DNA of 64,000 nucleotides from CAWAYH01 sp963786195 (GTDB taxonomy: Bacteria > Acidobacteriota > Vicinamibacteria > Vicinamibacterales > 2-12-FULL-66-21), in assembly GCA_963786195.1 (NCBI GenBank), contig CAWAYH010000008.1:106898-170897 (forward strand), written 5' to 3'. A program made the translations under genes and the position numbers. This document shows positions 1-8,214 of this stretch, in pieces; within the stretch, counting starts at the first letter, position 1, and every line of letters starts with the position of its first letter. Under the pieces are notes generated by a model. The model was not told the DNA's origin. It ran no database searches and worked only from the letters and a program-made list of their open reading frames with translations.

Positions 1-119
1 GTGACGAACCGCCTTCGATCGACGTTCCGCAGTGGAGAACACTCGCTAACGGAGCTATCGGATGCTCGAAGCGCAGACTTCAGTGCGTCGAGAGGGAGTC
101 TTTCGCGCTGATTCGTGGA

Positions 120-1412
120 CTACCTGCGGGTGACTGTGCGGGTGTCGCGGGCCGCGGGCGGAAACCGCACACGGCGGACCGCACCCGCCAGGACGAAAAT
201 GCGGGTGTTGTTGGATGCCGGATCCGTCGGATTGACGAAGAACCCTTCGCCGTCAGGCCGGTAGTTCAGCGTCGTGCCGGCCACGACCTCGTTGTCGTGG
301 AAGGTCACCTCGATCCGGCGGCCATGAACGCCGTCGGTAAAGGTTTTTCGTTCGATGTAATTCGCGTTCCCGTTGAAATCCCTCACGAAGAAGACGGCCT
401 TCAGCTTCAGCATCGGCACGATCACGCGGTCGGCCGGCCGGGCGTCGATCGTCGGCCAGAGCGAGAAGAGGCCTCGCGACGGGTGAAAGTCCTGCGAGTA
501 TCCCTTGACGATCTTCCCGTCCAGGAACCGGACCACCATCTTCTGGAAAGCCGTCTTCGGCGTCGCGTCTGCTTCGGGGGCCGCGATCGGGGCGCCTTCG
601 GTGCGGGCCTCCACCGGTTCCGGCGGCGGTGCGTAGCGCTCGATCAATGACAGCAGGCGCGCGTGCGTCGGACGGAGGCTCGTTCGAGCTGCGTCGGGGA
701 GGTCCCGCAGCCGGTGCTCGAGCGCCGTAGCTGAGATCTGACGTGGCGCGCCTCGACGGAGCGCGGGCAGGACCGCGTCGAGCAGCTGCTCGAGGCCGGG
801 CGCCCCGGCGCCCGCCGCCCCGGCACGCGCCTTGAGCGATTCCAGCACGTGCAGGACCTGAGCACGTTCGAGCGTCACCAGCGATTCGCTTCGACCGTCC
901 TTTCCGGCGTGCGCGGACCGCTCCAGCAGGTAGGTCAGGACCGCATCGGCTCCGGCGTATTCAGCCAGTGGCTGCGCCGGACCCGCTCCTGGAGCCGGGA
1001 GCTGCAGCAGATGTCCGAACGCGCCCGCCGCCCGGTAAGTGGTCAGCTCGCCCTTGATTCGAGCCACCGCACACCGCAGCACTTCGAGCGGAACGGTCGC
1101 TTCGATCCCTGAGCCGTTGATCTCGAGCGTGAGGATCGCTCCCGGCCGGAGCGGCGAATCGATGTCGAAGAGCGCGCCGCCCTCCGAGAGGTCCACGAGC
1201 GTGACCCCGGACCTGTGCCGAAGACGCGCCGCCTCGATCCAGTCCAGGTCGTTGGCGCTGCGACGCAGGTGCGCGCGGCGCTCCGAGCGGGTAAGTATCC
1301 GGGCCCGGCCGAGCCTTCGTTCAGCGAGCCGGACGGAAAAGGGTGTCGTCGTTTCGGCTGGACCCCAGGGATCGACGTCGAGCTCGCCGGCGATTTCCTC
1401 CAGGGTGTTCAT
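120..1412 (-). CDS. PilZ domain protein with C-terminal DUF6982-like domain
   Basis: Probable cytoplasmic c-di-GMP-responsive protein of 430 residues. A PilZ-like module lies at about residues 44-125 (arginine-rich start, then D74-LSEGG, matching the DxSxxG motif). A Pro/Ala-rich linker follows. The C-terminal ~115 residues (VVRFLDGKIVKGYSQDF onward) match the DUF6982-type beta domain common in Acidobacteria. I chose the ATG at 1412 because the upstream in-frame extension is a Ser/Arg-rich shadow that overlaps the HD-GYP gene. It starts 22 bp after the HD-GYP stop, so the two are probably one transcript joining c-di-GMP hydrolysis and sensing. The ligand is inferred from the family; the role of DUF6982 is unknown. 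Confidence 0.8.
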   Translation of the reverse strand: MNTLEEIAGELDVDPWGPAETTTPFSVRLAERRLGRARILTRSERRAHLRRSANDLDWIEAARLRHRSGVTLVDLSEGGALFDIDSPLRPGAILTLEINGSGIEATVPLEVLRCAVARIKGELTTYRAAGAFGHLLQLPAPGAGPAQPLAEYAGADAVLTYLLERSAHAGKDGRSESLVTLERAQVLHVLESLKARAGAAGAGAPGLEQLLDAVLPALRRGAPRQISATALEHRLRDLPDAARTSLRPTHARLLSLIERYAPPPEPVEARTEGAPIAAPEADATPKTAFQKMVVRFLDGKIVKGYSQDFHPSRGLFSLWPTIDARPADRVIVPMLKLKAVFFVRDFNGNANYIERKTFTDGVHGRRIEVTFHDNEVVAGTTLNYRPDGEGFFVNPTDPASNNTRIFVLAGAVRRVRFPPAARDTRTVTRR

Positions 1413-1434
1413 GCTGCACGCTGCCGTCGCGGAA

Positions 1435-2394
1435 CTAGACGACGACCACCGACGGCACTTCGAGCTCGCCCTTGCGGAACGCCTCGACGAACGCGCCGAC
1501 GACATCGGGATCGAAGTCCGTGCCCGAACCCTTGACGATGATTTCCTTGGCTTCGAAGGGCGACATCGCCTTGCGGTAAGGACGGTCGCTCGTGAGCGAA
1601 TCGTAGACGTCCGCCACCGAGATGATCCGCGCCTCGATCGGGATTTCTTCGCCGCGGTTCGGGTGATAGCCGGATCCGTCGAACTTGTCGTGATGGGCGA
1701 GCACGATCGGGATGACGCGGCGGAGCGAGCCGCCCACGGGTTCCAGCAGGCTCACGCCCCGGCTCACGTGCTGCTGCATCTCCTCGAATTCTTCCTTGGT
1801 CAGCCTGGCCGCTTTGTAAAGAAGCTCGCGGCTCACGTCCAGCTTGCCGATATCGTGCAGCAGCGCCGCCGCGCGGACGTCTTCGACGCGCTCGAGCGCG
1901 AGATCGAGCGCCGTTGCGATCGTCGCGGCGTACACCGACACGCGATACGAGTGGTTCTCGGTATAGGTGTCGCGGGCGATGAAGTGCCGCAGGATCATCA
2001 GTACGCCGTGATAGGTCTCTCTGAGCTCGCTGATCTGCACCGCCCGGTGGTCGCACAGCGTCCCCATCGAGTAGCCGGTGACCATCAGCACACCGCCCCA
2101 GACCGTGATGTCCAGCCAGCGGGTGGCATCGATGGGGATCGCGGGCTGCGCGGCGAAGAGCACCGGGTTGTACCAAGTCATGAGGACGACGAGCAGCACG
2201 CTGCCGAACGCTGTGAGCGTGGCGTGACGGCGGCCGTACAAATAGGCCGATCCGACGGTGGGCAGCGTGTAGAAGCTGAGAACCATGCGCTGGCCGTCGA
2301 CGACCAGGTTCAACAGCAGACAGATGCCAAACACCGACAGGAGCAGCCACAGCTCCTTGTTGACCTCTTCAATCCGACCGAGTCTCGGCTTCAT
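1435..2394 (-). CDS. Membrane-anchored HD-GYP domain phosphodiesterase
   Basis: Likely cyclic-di-GMP phosphodiesterase of 319 residues. The N-terminal third has several hydrophobic segments, which suggests a membrane sensor region. The C-terminal HD domain has LLHDIGKLD and the second signature HHDKFDGSGYH. The family normally ends this signature in GYP; here it is GYH. The metal-binding His/Asp residues appear to be present, so activity is plausible. The ATG at 2394 is preferred over an upstream in-frame start because GGAG sits 8 nt before it and the extension is low-complexity. It is the first gene of a pair with the PilZ gene. Confidence 0.88.
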   Translation of the reverse strand: MKPRLGRIEEVNKELWLLLSVFGICLLLNLVVDGQRMVLSFYTLPTVGSAYLYGRRHATLTAFGSVLLVVLMTWYNPVLFAAQPAIPIDATRWLDITVWGGVLMVTGYSMGTLCDHRAVQISELRETYHGVLMILRHFIARDTYTENHSYRVSVYAATIATALDLALERVEDVRAAALLHDIGKLDVSRELLYKAARLTKEEFEEMQQHVSRGVSLLEPVGGSLRRVIPIVLAHHDKFDGSGYHPNRGEEIPIEARIISVADVYDSLTSDRPYRKAMSPFEAKEIIVKGSGTDFDPDVVGAFVEAFRKGELEVPSVVVV

Positions 2395-2633
2395 CGGTAG
2401 TGCTCCGTGGTTTGCCCGGTGAACACGCCAACGAACTTGCCCGACCAATGCCAACCCACACCGTGAGGCAAGATTGACGCCCTGCGCGGCCGGAGCGGCA
2501 GGTGTGCGTTTTTGGCCCGTTTCTGCGTGTTTCCGCGAAAGTACGCTCAAACCGGCATCTTCCGAGTGCTCCGGATCGAGACGCTCGCTGACAAGATCTG
2601 TGAAATACCCTTAAAACAGGGGATTCTGAGCGT

Positions 2634-2648
2634 GTCCTGAAACAGGAC
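2634..2648. other. Small inverted repeat in the 2395-2735 spacer
   Basis: GTCCTG, a 3-nt AAA loop, then CAGGAC. It lies downstream of the small minus-strand gene at 2736 and upstream of the HD-GYP gene. No T-run follows on either strand, so it could be a weak terminator or a protein-binding site. Nothing else was recognised in this 340-bp spacer. Confidence 0.3.
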
Positions 2649-2735
2649 CGCTGGCAGTTTCGGCAACTCGTTCTCTGATCGGTCTTTAGGCTGTGGCGTG
2701 GGTGTCGGGTGTTCCGTCAGCAGACAGCCGCGGAA

Positions 2736-2945
2736 TCAATCACGGCCGTGGGGACCCCACCAGCCGTCGGCGACCAGGTGCTCCTGAAGACGCAGCCATC
2801 GGGCGTAGGCTTCCTCGGACGTGGCGAACGACTCGCGGCGCTCCGGCCGCTTGGGCTCGGTGATGACAATCTCGTACCCCGAGTCGTCGTCGCCACGAAT
2901 CTCGCACTGGAGGAACTCCGGCCCGCGCTGGAAGAAGTAGAACAT
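2736..2945 (-). CDS. Small hypothetical protein (69 aa)
   Basis: An acidic/aromatic protein starting MFYFFQRGPEFLQCEI and ending LVADGWWGPHGRD. It looks like a real soluble protein: hydrophobic strands alternate with a C-terminal amphipathic helix (EEAYARWLRLQEHL), and there is no codon-shadow bias. Its frame continues upstream as an Arg/Ala-rich shadow inside permease 1, so I start at the ATG at 2945. It lies 35 bp beyond the permease stop and may be the last gene of the PadR-permease transcript. I recognise no functional family. Confidence 0.6.
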   Translation of the reverse strand: MFYFFQRGPEFLQCEIRGDDDSGYEIVITEPKRPERRESFATSEEAYARWLRLQEHLVADGWWGPHGRD

Positions 2946-2980
2946 CTCGCGCGGTGTATCGGGCCGACCCGTGCCGGTCT

Positions 2981-5671
2981 TCAGGCGGCGCCACGCAGTG
3001 CATCGAGCGGCGAGACGCGCGTCGCGCGGCGTGCGGGCAGGTAGGCCGCGGCGATCGCAGCCGCCGTGAGCAGCACCGCGACAGACAGGAAGACCATCGG
3101 ATCCCAGGTCGTGATGCCGACGATCAGCGTCACCATCACGCGCGTCAACAATAACGAGGCGACGACGCCCAGCGCGATGCCGATGAGCGCGAGCCGGATG
3201 CCGTCGCGTACCACGCCATTGCGGACATCGCCCGGGCTGGCGCCGAACGCGATGCGTATCCCGATCTCCTGCGTGCGCTGCTGGACGGAATAGGCCATCA
3301 GCGCATACATCCCCGTGGCCGACAGCACGAGCGCAATCGCGGCGAAGATCGTGATGAGCATCGTCGTGAAGTCCGTGCGCGCCGTGGCGGCCGCGAGGAC
3401 ATCCTTCATCGTGCGGATCCGGGCGACCGGAATGCCGCCGGCCGCGCCCCGCAGCTCGTGTTCGATCGTCGCGACGACGAGATGCGGCTCGACACCGGTG
3501 CGGACCACCCACGTCAGCGGCGAGAGCCGGTTGCTCCAGGACGTCATGGCGTCTGACACCTGGGCCGACGGCACGTAGACCGTCGGCGCGGGGTCCCGGC
3601 CCGTTGCCGGGTCTCGAACGTCGGCCACGATGCCGACGATTTCCAGCGGCGCATCCGAGAAAGGCGGCCCGGAGGCGGATCCGACGACTATTCGCTCGTT
3701 CAGCGGCGAGGCGTTCTGCCAGAAGCGGCGGGCCATCGTCTGATTGACGATCGCGACTGCCGGCGCGCCGGCGCGATCGAGGGCCGAAAACCGGCGTCCC
3801 CTCACCAGCTCGATGCGGAACACCTGGAAATAGTCGGGAGAGACGCTTTGCCAGCCCGTGGTGCCGTGGTGGCTGCCGCCGCCAAAGAGCGGCCGGCGGG
3901 CGATGACGAACGGGATACCGAAGCCGGCGTCGACCGGGAGCGCGCGCGTGGCGGCGATGCCGGAGATTCCGGCGCTGTCGGCAAGGCGCAGCTGCACGTT
4001 GCGGACGAGCGTGGTGACCGTATCGGAGCGCTCGAAATCCGTGCCCACGAGCGACATGTCGAGCGTGAGCACGTGTTGCGGATCGAAGCCTTGCTGGATC
4101 GCGCGGAGCGCCAGGAACGTCCGGATCATCAGGCCCGATCCGACGAGCAGCACCAGCGCGAGCGTCATCTCCGCGATGACGAGCGCGGACTGTATGCGCC
4201 GGTGCGGCCTGGACAGCGACGTCCCCGTGTCGGTAGTGCCGTGTTTGAACGCCGTTGCCAGGTCGACGCGGGAAGCGCTCAGCGCAGGGACGAGCCCGAA
4301 GACGATTCCCGTGATGGTGGACACCACCAGCGCGTAGATCAGCACGCGCCAGTCGAGCGTCACGCTGTCGGCGAGCCTCGGGATCTGTGCCGGGCTCCAC
4401 GCGATCAACGCCTGGACGCCTGCGTATCCCATCCCGAGCCCGAGGGCGCCTCCGGCCAGGGCGAGGACGAGGCTTTCGCTCAGGAGCTGGCGAATCAGGC
4501 GCTCCCGCGCCGCGCCGAGCGCAGCCCGGGTGGCGATCTCGACCCGGCGCCGGCTTGCGCGCGCGAGCAGCAGGCTTGCGGCATTCGCGCAGGCGATGAG
4601 CAGGACGAACGCGACCGCGCCGGTGAGCAGTTGCAGCGGCTCACGCACCTTGCCGACGACGACATCGCGAAGCGGTTCAGCGGCGAAGCTCTCGCGCGCT
4701 CCCAGCGCGTCGGGAAAAGTACGCCGGAACAGGGTCGTGGTGCGCGCCACCTGCTCCCTCGCGAGGTCGAGCGGCACGCCAGGTTTCAGGCGCGCGGCCA
4801 CCTGGATGAAGCGCGTGTGATCCAGGGTGTACGCGTCGGCCTGGAGCGGCAGCCACAGATCGGCCGGCGGGTCGGGCCGGAAGTTGCCGGCGATCACGCC
4901 GATGACCTCGTGCGATTGGCCGCCGAGCAGAATCGTCCGTCCGAGAATCGCCGGATCACTGGCGAACAGGGTGCGCCACAAGACATGGCTCAGGACCGCG
5001 ACCCCCGCGCCACCAGTACGATCCTCCTGCTCCGAGAAGGTCCGGCCGGCCAGCACCTTCGCCCCGAACAGTCGAAAGTACTCGTGAGACACCTTGACGG
5101 CATTGAGATGAGCCGGCCGGTCGCCGAAACTGAGGTTCACGCCAGGATCGGAGGCGTTCCAGGCCGCCATCTGCTGGAAGACGGTCGTCTCGTCGCGCCA
5201 GATCGTGAAGCGGGGAACGGAGGCAAGCGCTGTCGTCTCGATCGGAGACTCGCTCATGATCTGCACGAGCCGATCGGGATCCGGGTAGGGCAGCGGCGCG
5301 ATCAGCACCGCATTCACCACGGAGAAGACCGCGGTGTTCGCACCGATGCCGAGCCCGAGGACGAGCACCGCCCCGGCGGCGACGGCGCGGCTGCGTCCCA
5401 CGGTGCGCCACGCGTACCGGACGTCCTGCTGCAGCGAGTCCCAGAGATTCAGCCGCCGGACGTCCCGGCATTCTTCCCGGCGCTGCTGAAGCCCGCCGAA
5501 CGCGCGCAGCGCCGCGTCACGCGCCTGGTTCGGGCTCAGCCCCGCGGCCACTCCCGCGGCGATCTGCTGATCGATGTGGAACTGCAGCTCCTCGTCGACT
5601 TGGTCTTCGACCTCGTCGTGGAGGATCAGCGACTGGAATCGAGCCTTGAGCGCGTAGAGCCAGCGTTCCAT
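2981..5671 (-). CDS. ADOP-family MacB/FtsX-like permease (permease 1, intact)
   Basis: Inner-membrane permease of 896 residues with the full ADOP layout. An N-terminal region of about 80 residues (EVEDQVDEELQFHIDQQIAA) precedes the first transmembrane helix (LGLGIGANTAVFSVVNAVL). Then come a MacB_PCD periplasmic domain, an FtsX core with the ARASRRRVEIATRAALGA motif, a second periplasmic domain and a second FtsX core (QQRTQEIGIRIAFGASPGDV). No ABC ATPase gene is nearby, as is usual for these orphan permeases. It starts 9 bp after the stop of its PadR gene, so the two form an operon under the palindrome at 6015-6037. The substrate is unknown. It is the only one of the five permeases in the window with no frameshift. 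Confidence 0.93.
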   Translation of the reverse strand: MERWLYALKARFQSLILHDEVEDQVDEELQFHIDQQIAAGVAAGLSPNQARDAALRAFGGLQQRREECRDVRRLNLWDSLQQDVRYAWRTVGRSRAVAAGAVLVLGLGIGANTAVFSVVNAVLIAPLPYPDPDRLVQIMSESPIETTALASVPRFTIWRDETTVFQQMAAWNASDPGVNLSFGDRPAHLNAVKVSHEYFRLFGAKVLAGRTFSEQEDRTGGAGVAVLSHVLWRTLFASDPAILGRTILLGGQSHEVIGVIAGNFRPDPPADLWLPLQADAYTLDHTRFIQVAARLKPGVPLDLAREQVARTTTLFRRTFPDALGARESFAAEPLRDVVVGKVREPLQLLTGAVAFVLLIACANAASLLLARASRRRVEIATRAALGAARERLIRQLLSESLVLALAGGALGLGMGYAGVQALIAWSPAQIPRLADSVTLDWRVLIYALVVSTITGIVFGLVPALSASRVDLATAFKHGTTDTGTSLSRPHRRIQSALVIAEMTLALVLLVGSGLMIRTFLALRAIQQGFDPQHVLTLDMSLVGTDFERSDTVTTLVRNVQLRLADSAGISGIAATRALPVDAGFGIPFVIARRPLFGGGSHHGTTGWQSVSPDYFQVFRIELVRGRRFSALDRAGAPAVAIVNQTMARRFWQNASPLNERIVVGSASGPPFSDAPLEIVGIVADVRDPATGRDPAPTVYVPSAQVSDAMTSWSNRLSPLTWVVRTGVEPHLVVATIEHELRGAAGGIPVARIRTMKDVLAAATARTDFTTMLITIFAAIALVLSATGMYALMAYSVQQRTQEIGIRIAFGASPGDVRNGVVRDGIRLALIGIALGVVASLLLTRVMVTLIVGITTWDPMVFLSVAVLLTAAAIAAAYLPARRATRVSPLDALRGAA

Positions 5672-5680
5672 GTGTCCGGC

Positions 5681-6010
5681 TCACGCAAGGCCGATCACGT
5701 GCGAGATCGCGGACGAGAGCCGCGCCCAGTTGGCGGCTTCTTCTTCGAGGCGCCGCCGGCCGGGGCGCGTGAGCGAATAGAATTTCGCGCGGCGGTTGTG
5801 GTCGGACGCTCTCCACTCGGCCTTGATCCAGCCCTGGAGCTCGAGCTTGTGCAGGCACGGGTAGAGCGATCCGTCGCTGACCTGGAGGACGTCCTTCGAG
5901 ACCTGCTTGAGCCGCTGGCTGATCGCCCAGCCGTGCAGCGGCTCGAGCGCGAGGATTTTGAGGACGAGGAGGTCGAGCGTGCCCTGGACGAGATCGGCTG
6001 GCCGGCTCAT
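5681..6010 (-). CDS. PadR family transcriptional regulator
   Basis: A 109-residue DNA-binding repressor. The winged-helix core reads LVQGTLDLLVLKILALEPLHGWAI (split here for brevity), then SDGSLYPCLHKLELQGWIKAEW and NNRRAKFYSLT-like wing residues (here HNRRAKFYSLTRPGRRRL). This is the PadR subtype that precedes ADOP permeases. It is translated just upstream of permease 1 and probably controls both genes. A perfect 11-bp inverted repeat lies between the predicted promoter and the ATG, which suggests autorepression. Confidence 0.93.
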   Translation of the reverse strand: MSRPADLVQGTLDLLVLKILALEPLHGWAISQRLKQVSKDVLQVSDGSLYPCLHKLELQGWIKAEWRASDHNRRAKFYSLTRPGRRRLEEEAANWARLSSAISHVIGLA

Positions 6011-6014
6011 GGCG

Positions 6015-6037
6015 TCTCCCTCGGTTACCGAGGGAGA
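6015..6037. promoter_or_regulatory. Palindromic operator of the padR/permease-1 operon
   Basis: Perfect inverted repeat: TCTCCCTCGGT, one centre base, ACCGAGGGAGA. It begins 5 bp upstream of the padR ATG (6010) and abuts the -10 element. The likely ligand is the PadR encoded immediately downstream. The symmetry is seen in the sequence; the protein assignment is inference. Confidence 0.7.
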
Positions 6038-6065
6038 GAATAGCGCGGGAGGGGAGGAAGATCAA
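6037..6065 (-). promoter_or_regulatory. Sigma-70-like promoter for padR/permease 1
   Basis: Minus strand: -35 TTGATC (6060-6065), a 17-nt spacer, then -10 TATTCT (6037-6042). The operator lies immediately downstream over the start-site region. Spacing is optimal; both hexamers are imperfect. Confidence 0.55.
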
Positions 6066-6120
6066 GACGAGAAGACGAGAAAGGGAGATTTATTACAGGA
6101 GAAAGGGAGTAAGGGAGAGA
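6064..6120. repeat. Purine-rich degenerate short repeats
   Basis: AAGACGAG occurs twice in tandem, followed by several GAAAGGGAG/TAAGGGAG words with a period of about 8 bp. This resembles the short-word repeats in other spacers of the window but is less regular. Confidence 0.35.
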
Positions 6121-6146
6121 ACCTGCCCTAAAAGGCTCTGGGCTCT

Positions 6147-6158
6147 CTAGTCCCCTGG
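6147..6158. repeat. IS630 element left inverted repeat
   Basis: CTAGTCCCCTGG, an exact reverse complement of the right end. Confidence 0.85.
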
Positions 6159-7334
6159 ATCGGTGATTTCTGACAAAAGTCGTGTCATCGCGCATGCATC
6201 TGTTGAGTCCGGAGCCCGAAGCGCCGCATCTTGTCCAGGATCTCGTCAGCCGTCTTGGTCCACTTGAACGGCTTGCCTTTCTCGTTGTGCGCATCGACGT
6301 ACGCGAGGATGGCCGCGCGCAATTGCGCCACGCTGGTATGCGATCCGCGACGCAGCGCCTTCTCGGTCAGCAGGCCAAAGAAGCGTTCGACGAGATTCAA
6401 CCACGACGCGTAGGTCGGAGTGAAATGCAGGTGGAAGCGCGGGTGACGCAGCAGCCAGCGATGCACGACCGGCGCCCGATGCGCGGACAGGTTGTCCAAT
6501 ACCACGTGCACCTCCAGCGCCGGCTCGACGCTCGCGTCGATCTCGCGCAGGAACGCGACGAAATCCTGCGCCCGATGCTGCGGTTTGCAGCGCGCGAGGA
6601 CCTCGCCCGTCGCGATGTTCAGCGCGGCGAAGAGGTCGAGCGTGCCGTTCCGAATGTAGTTATGCGTGCGTCGTTCGGGCTGCCCGATGTCCATCGGCAA
6701 GATCGGTTGCGCCCGCTCGAGCGCCTGGATCTGGGATTTCTCGTCAAACGAGAACACCACCGCATTCGTGGGCGGATACGTGCAGGACCCACGACATCGC
6801 GGATCTTCTCGATGAGCTGCGGGTCCGGCGACATCTTGAACGATTCGGTGACGTGCGGCTTGAGGCCAAACGTGCGCCAGATGCGACCGATGGTGTGTGG
6901 CTCATGCCCGCCTTCGCCGCCATCGTTCGGGTGCTCCAGTGGGTCTCGCCCGGGGGCGTCGTCTGAAGGGTGGTCACGATCACCGCCTCGACGTCCTCAT
7001 CCGAGATCGTGCGTGGGGTCCCGACGCGAGGCTCGTCATAGAGGCCGTCCAGCCGTCGGTCGATGAACCGGCGCCGCCATTTACCCACGGTCGCATTCGT
7101 GGTTCGAAACCGCCTGGCGACGGCGCTCGCCGCCGTGCCGTCTGCGCACGCGAGCACGAGACGCGCCCGGAACGCGAGGGAACGGTTCACTCGCGACCGC
7201 TTGGTCAATCGCGTCAACGCGCTTCGTTCGTCAGCCGTCACAATCAACGCTGGAGTGGGGCGTCCGATCTTTGCCATGCCCCTTTAGATCACAATGCAGA
7301 TTCTTTTTCTAGTTAATTCGTTTCCAGGGGACTA
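6148..7334 (-). mobile_element. IS630-family insertion sequence
   Basis: About 1.19 kb bounded by perfect 12-bp inverted repeats, CTAGTCCCCTGG at 6147-6158 and CCAGGGGACTAG at 7324-7335. The terminal TA on each side fits the TA target duplication typical of IS630/Tc1 elements. It carries one transposase gene on the minus strand. It sits about 110 bp upstream of the padR promoter region. The transposase is frameshifted in this sequence. Confidence 0.88.
6185..7277 (-). pseudogene. IS630 transposase, frameshifted
   Basis: DDE transposase in three reading frames. The N-terminal part (7277 down to about 6880) has the helix-turn-helix region (VARRFRTTNATVGKWRRRF). A middle piece (about 6834-6790, MSPDPQLIEKIRDVVG) is in another frame. 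The catalytic part (6760-6185) shows FSFDEKS, VVLDNLSAHRAP and WLNLVERFFGLL, which supply the D, D and E residues. Two single-base shifts separate the pieces. IS630 transposases are sometimes made by one programmed frameshift, but two shifts fit the indel errors seen elsewhere in this window better. The intact element may therefore encode a functional enzyme. Confidence 0.85.
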
Positions 7335-7335
7335 G
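7324..7335. repeat. IS630 element right inverted repeat
   Basis: CCAGGGGACTAG, an exact reverse complement of the left end. Confidence 0.85.
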
Positions 7336-7343
7336 CAGGGTGC

Positions 7344-7591
7344 TGAAAAAGTGACTCGCGGGGGATGGGATCGTGACCTTCACCGCCGCGGCGTACCACT
7401 TGGTCCGTCTGCGGACGCTGCTGACGAGGCCCGCATGAGCGACGGTCGTGCGCGACCGGGGTCAACTGGTTCCGGAACAGGCGAGATTCTTGCGCGCGCT
7501 CGCCGTCGCCTTTCACCAGGCAAGCGGCCGCGCGCGATGAACACCGCTGGACGCACACGGGAACAGACATGGTGACGCGAGTCACTTTTCA
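7344..7591. mobile_element. Remnant of a second transposon with inverted-repeat ends
   Basis: A 248-bp segment bounded by TGAAAAAGTGACTCGCG (7344-7360) and its near-perfect inverse CGCGAGTCACTTTTCA (7576-7591). Just inside the left end, on the plus strand, is an open 22-codon tail including TFTAAAYHLVRLRTLL before a stop at about 7439. This resembles the C-terminus of DDE transposases ending in AAYNLxRxxxLL. The rest of the element appears deleted. The right end supplies the TGA stop of the neighbouring DUF1801 gene. Confidence 0.6.
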
Positions 7592-8059
7592 TCGCGCGGC
7601 TCTGGTCTGCGCGCGGCGGGGGCGTTGTTTCGGAGAGATGGACTTGATGACGATGCGGGTCGCTTTCCGGCGCGCGAACGGTGGATCAGCGCTCGCCATG
7701 GCCTGCGTCATCAGACGACGCACGTCGGGGTCGTCAAGGGTCGCCGCCGACTCGAGCACGATGTGGCGGACCCGATTGCCGCTGCCCTTCAGCAGCCCAT
7801 CCGGGTCTTCCAATTTGGCACCCTTGAGAAAGAAGAGACTGACCCAGCGGGGGAAGACGGCTATCGAGAAGACCGCATCCGACGCACGCTCGGTCGGGCC
7901 GAACCCGATGGCGAGCGCATTGTAGTTGTCGTACACGAGCACGAGCGCCCCAGGCAGCCGCGCGCGCATCTTCGTCAGCGCCGCCCGCGTCTGCTTCTGG
8001 ATGTCAGGCGAGTACTTCGCGATGAATCCGGCCAGTTGTCCGCGTGCGGTTTCGGCCAT
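7589..8059 (-). CDS. DUF1801 domain-containing protein
   Basis: A 156-residue soluble protein of the DUF1801 (YdhG-like) fold. The N-terminal helix (QLAGFIAKYSPDIQKQTRAA) precedes LVYDNYNALAIGFGPTE and FPRWVSLFFLKGAKLEDPDG, the usual DUF1801 strand pattern. The C-terminus is basic (SPKQRPRRAQTRAAR). The stop codon lies in the inverted repeat of the adjacent transposon remnant, so a few native C-terminal residues may have been replaced. Its biochemical function is unknown. Confidence 0.8.
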   Translation of the reverse strand: MAETARGQLAGFIAKYSPDIQKQTRAALTKMRARLPGALVLVYDNYNALAIGFGPTERASDAVFSIAVFPRWVSLFFLKGAKLEDPDGLLKGSGNRVRHIVLESAATLDDPDVRRLMTQAMASADPPFARRKATRIVIKSISPKQRPRRAQTRAAR

Positions 8060-8076
8060 GATCTGCTCGTTAGCGG

Positions 8077-8138
8077 GAGGGGTCAGATCTTGTATTTCAA
8101 CATGCTAGGTAATGTTGAATTGCAAGACCTGACCCTCT
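8077..8138. repeat. Dispersed palindrome, family A, copy 1
   Basis: Inverted repeat with arms of about 27 bp around an 8-bp loop. The left arm contains GTCAGATCTTG and TTTCAACAT; the right arm contains ATGTTGAAT and CAAGACCTGAC. It lies in the spacer upstream of the DUF1801 gene. A related copy is at 48001-48056. Confidence 0.7.
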
Positions 8139-8164
8139 CCCAGAGCGTTTCATTCGTACGTAGT

Positions 8165-8208
8165 GTCCGCCTTCAGGCGGACCTGCTGAAGTCCGGCTAA
8201 AGCCGGAC
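8165..8208. repeat. Two REP-like GTCCGGC palindromes
   Basis: GTCCGCC-TTCA-GGCGGAC (8165-8182) is followed 8 bp later by GTCCGGCT-AA-AGCCGGAC (8191-8208). The second unit is almost identical to the one at 26146-26163. It lies just beyond the 3' end of the membrane-protein gene at 8215 and may act as a transcription-end hairpin. Confidence 0.65.
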
Positions 8209-8214
8209 ACCACG

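Noticed and set aside
3848..6043. 731-codon plus-strand frame opposite permease 1
   Set aside because: Arg/Glu/Asp-rich antisense shadow of a high-GC gene, no domain, membrane segment or ribosome site.
6185..7277. Programmed ribosomal frameshift in the IS630 transposase
   Set aside because: Two shifts are needed and many unrelated genes in the window show the same kind of break; no slippery sequence was convincing.
7313..7585. 90-codon minus-strand frame in the transposon remnant
   Set aside because: It runs through both the inverted repeat and the IS630 end and has no protein-like features; the short plus-strand transposase tail explains the region better.
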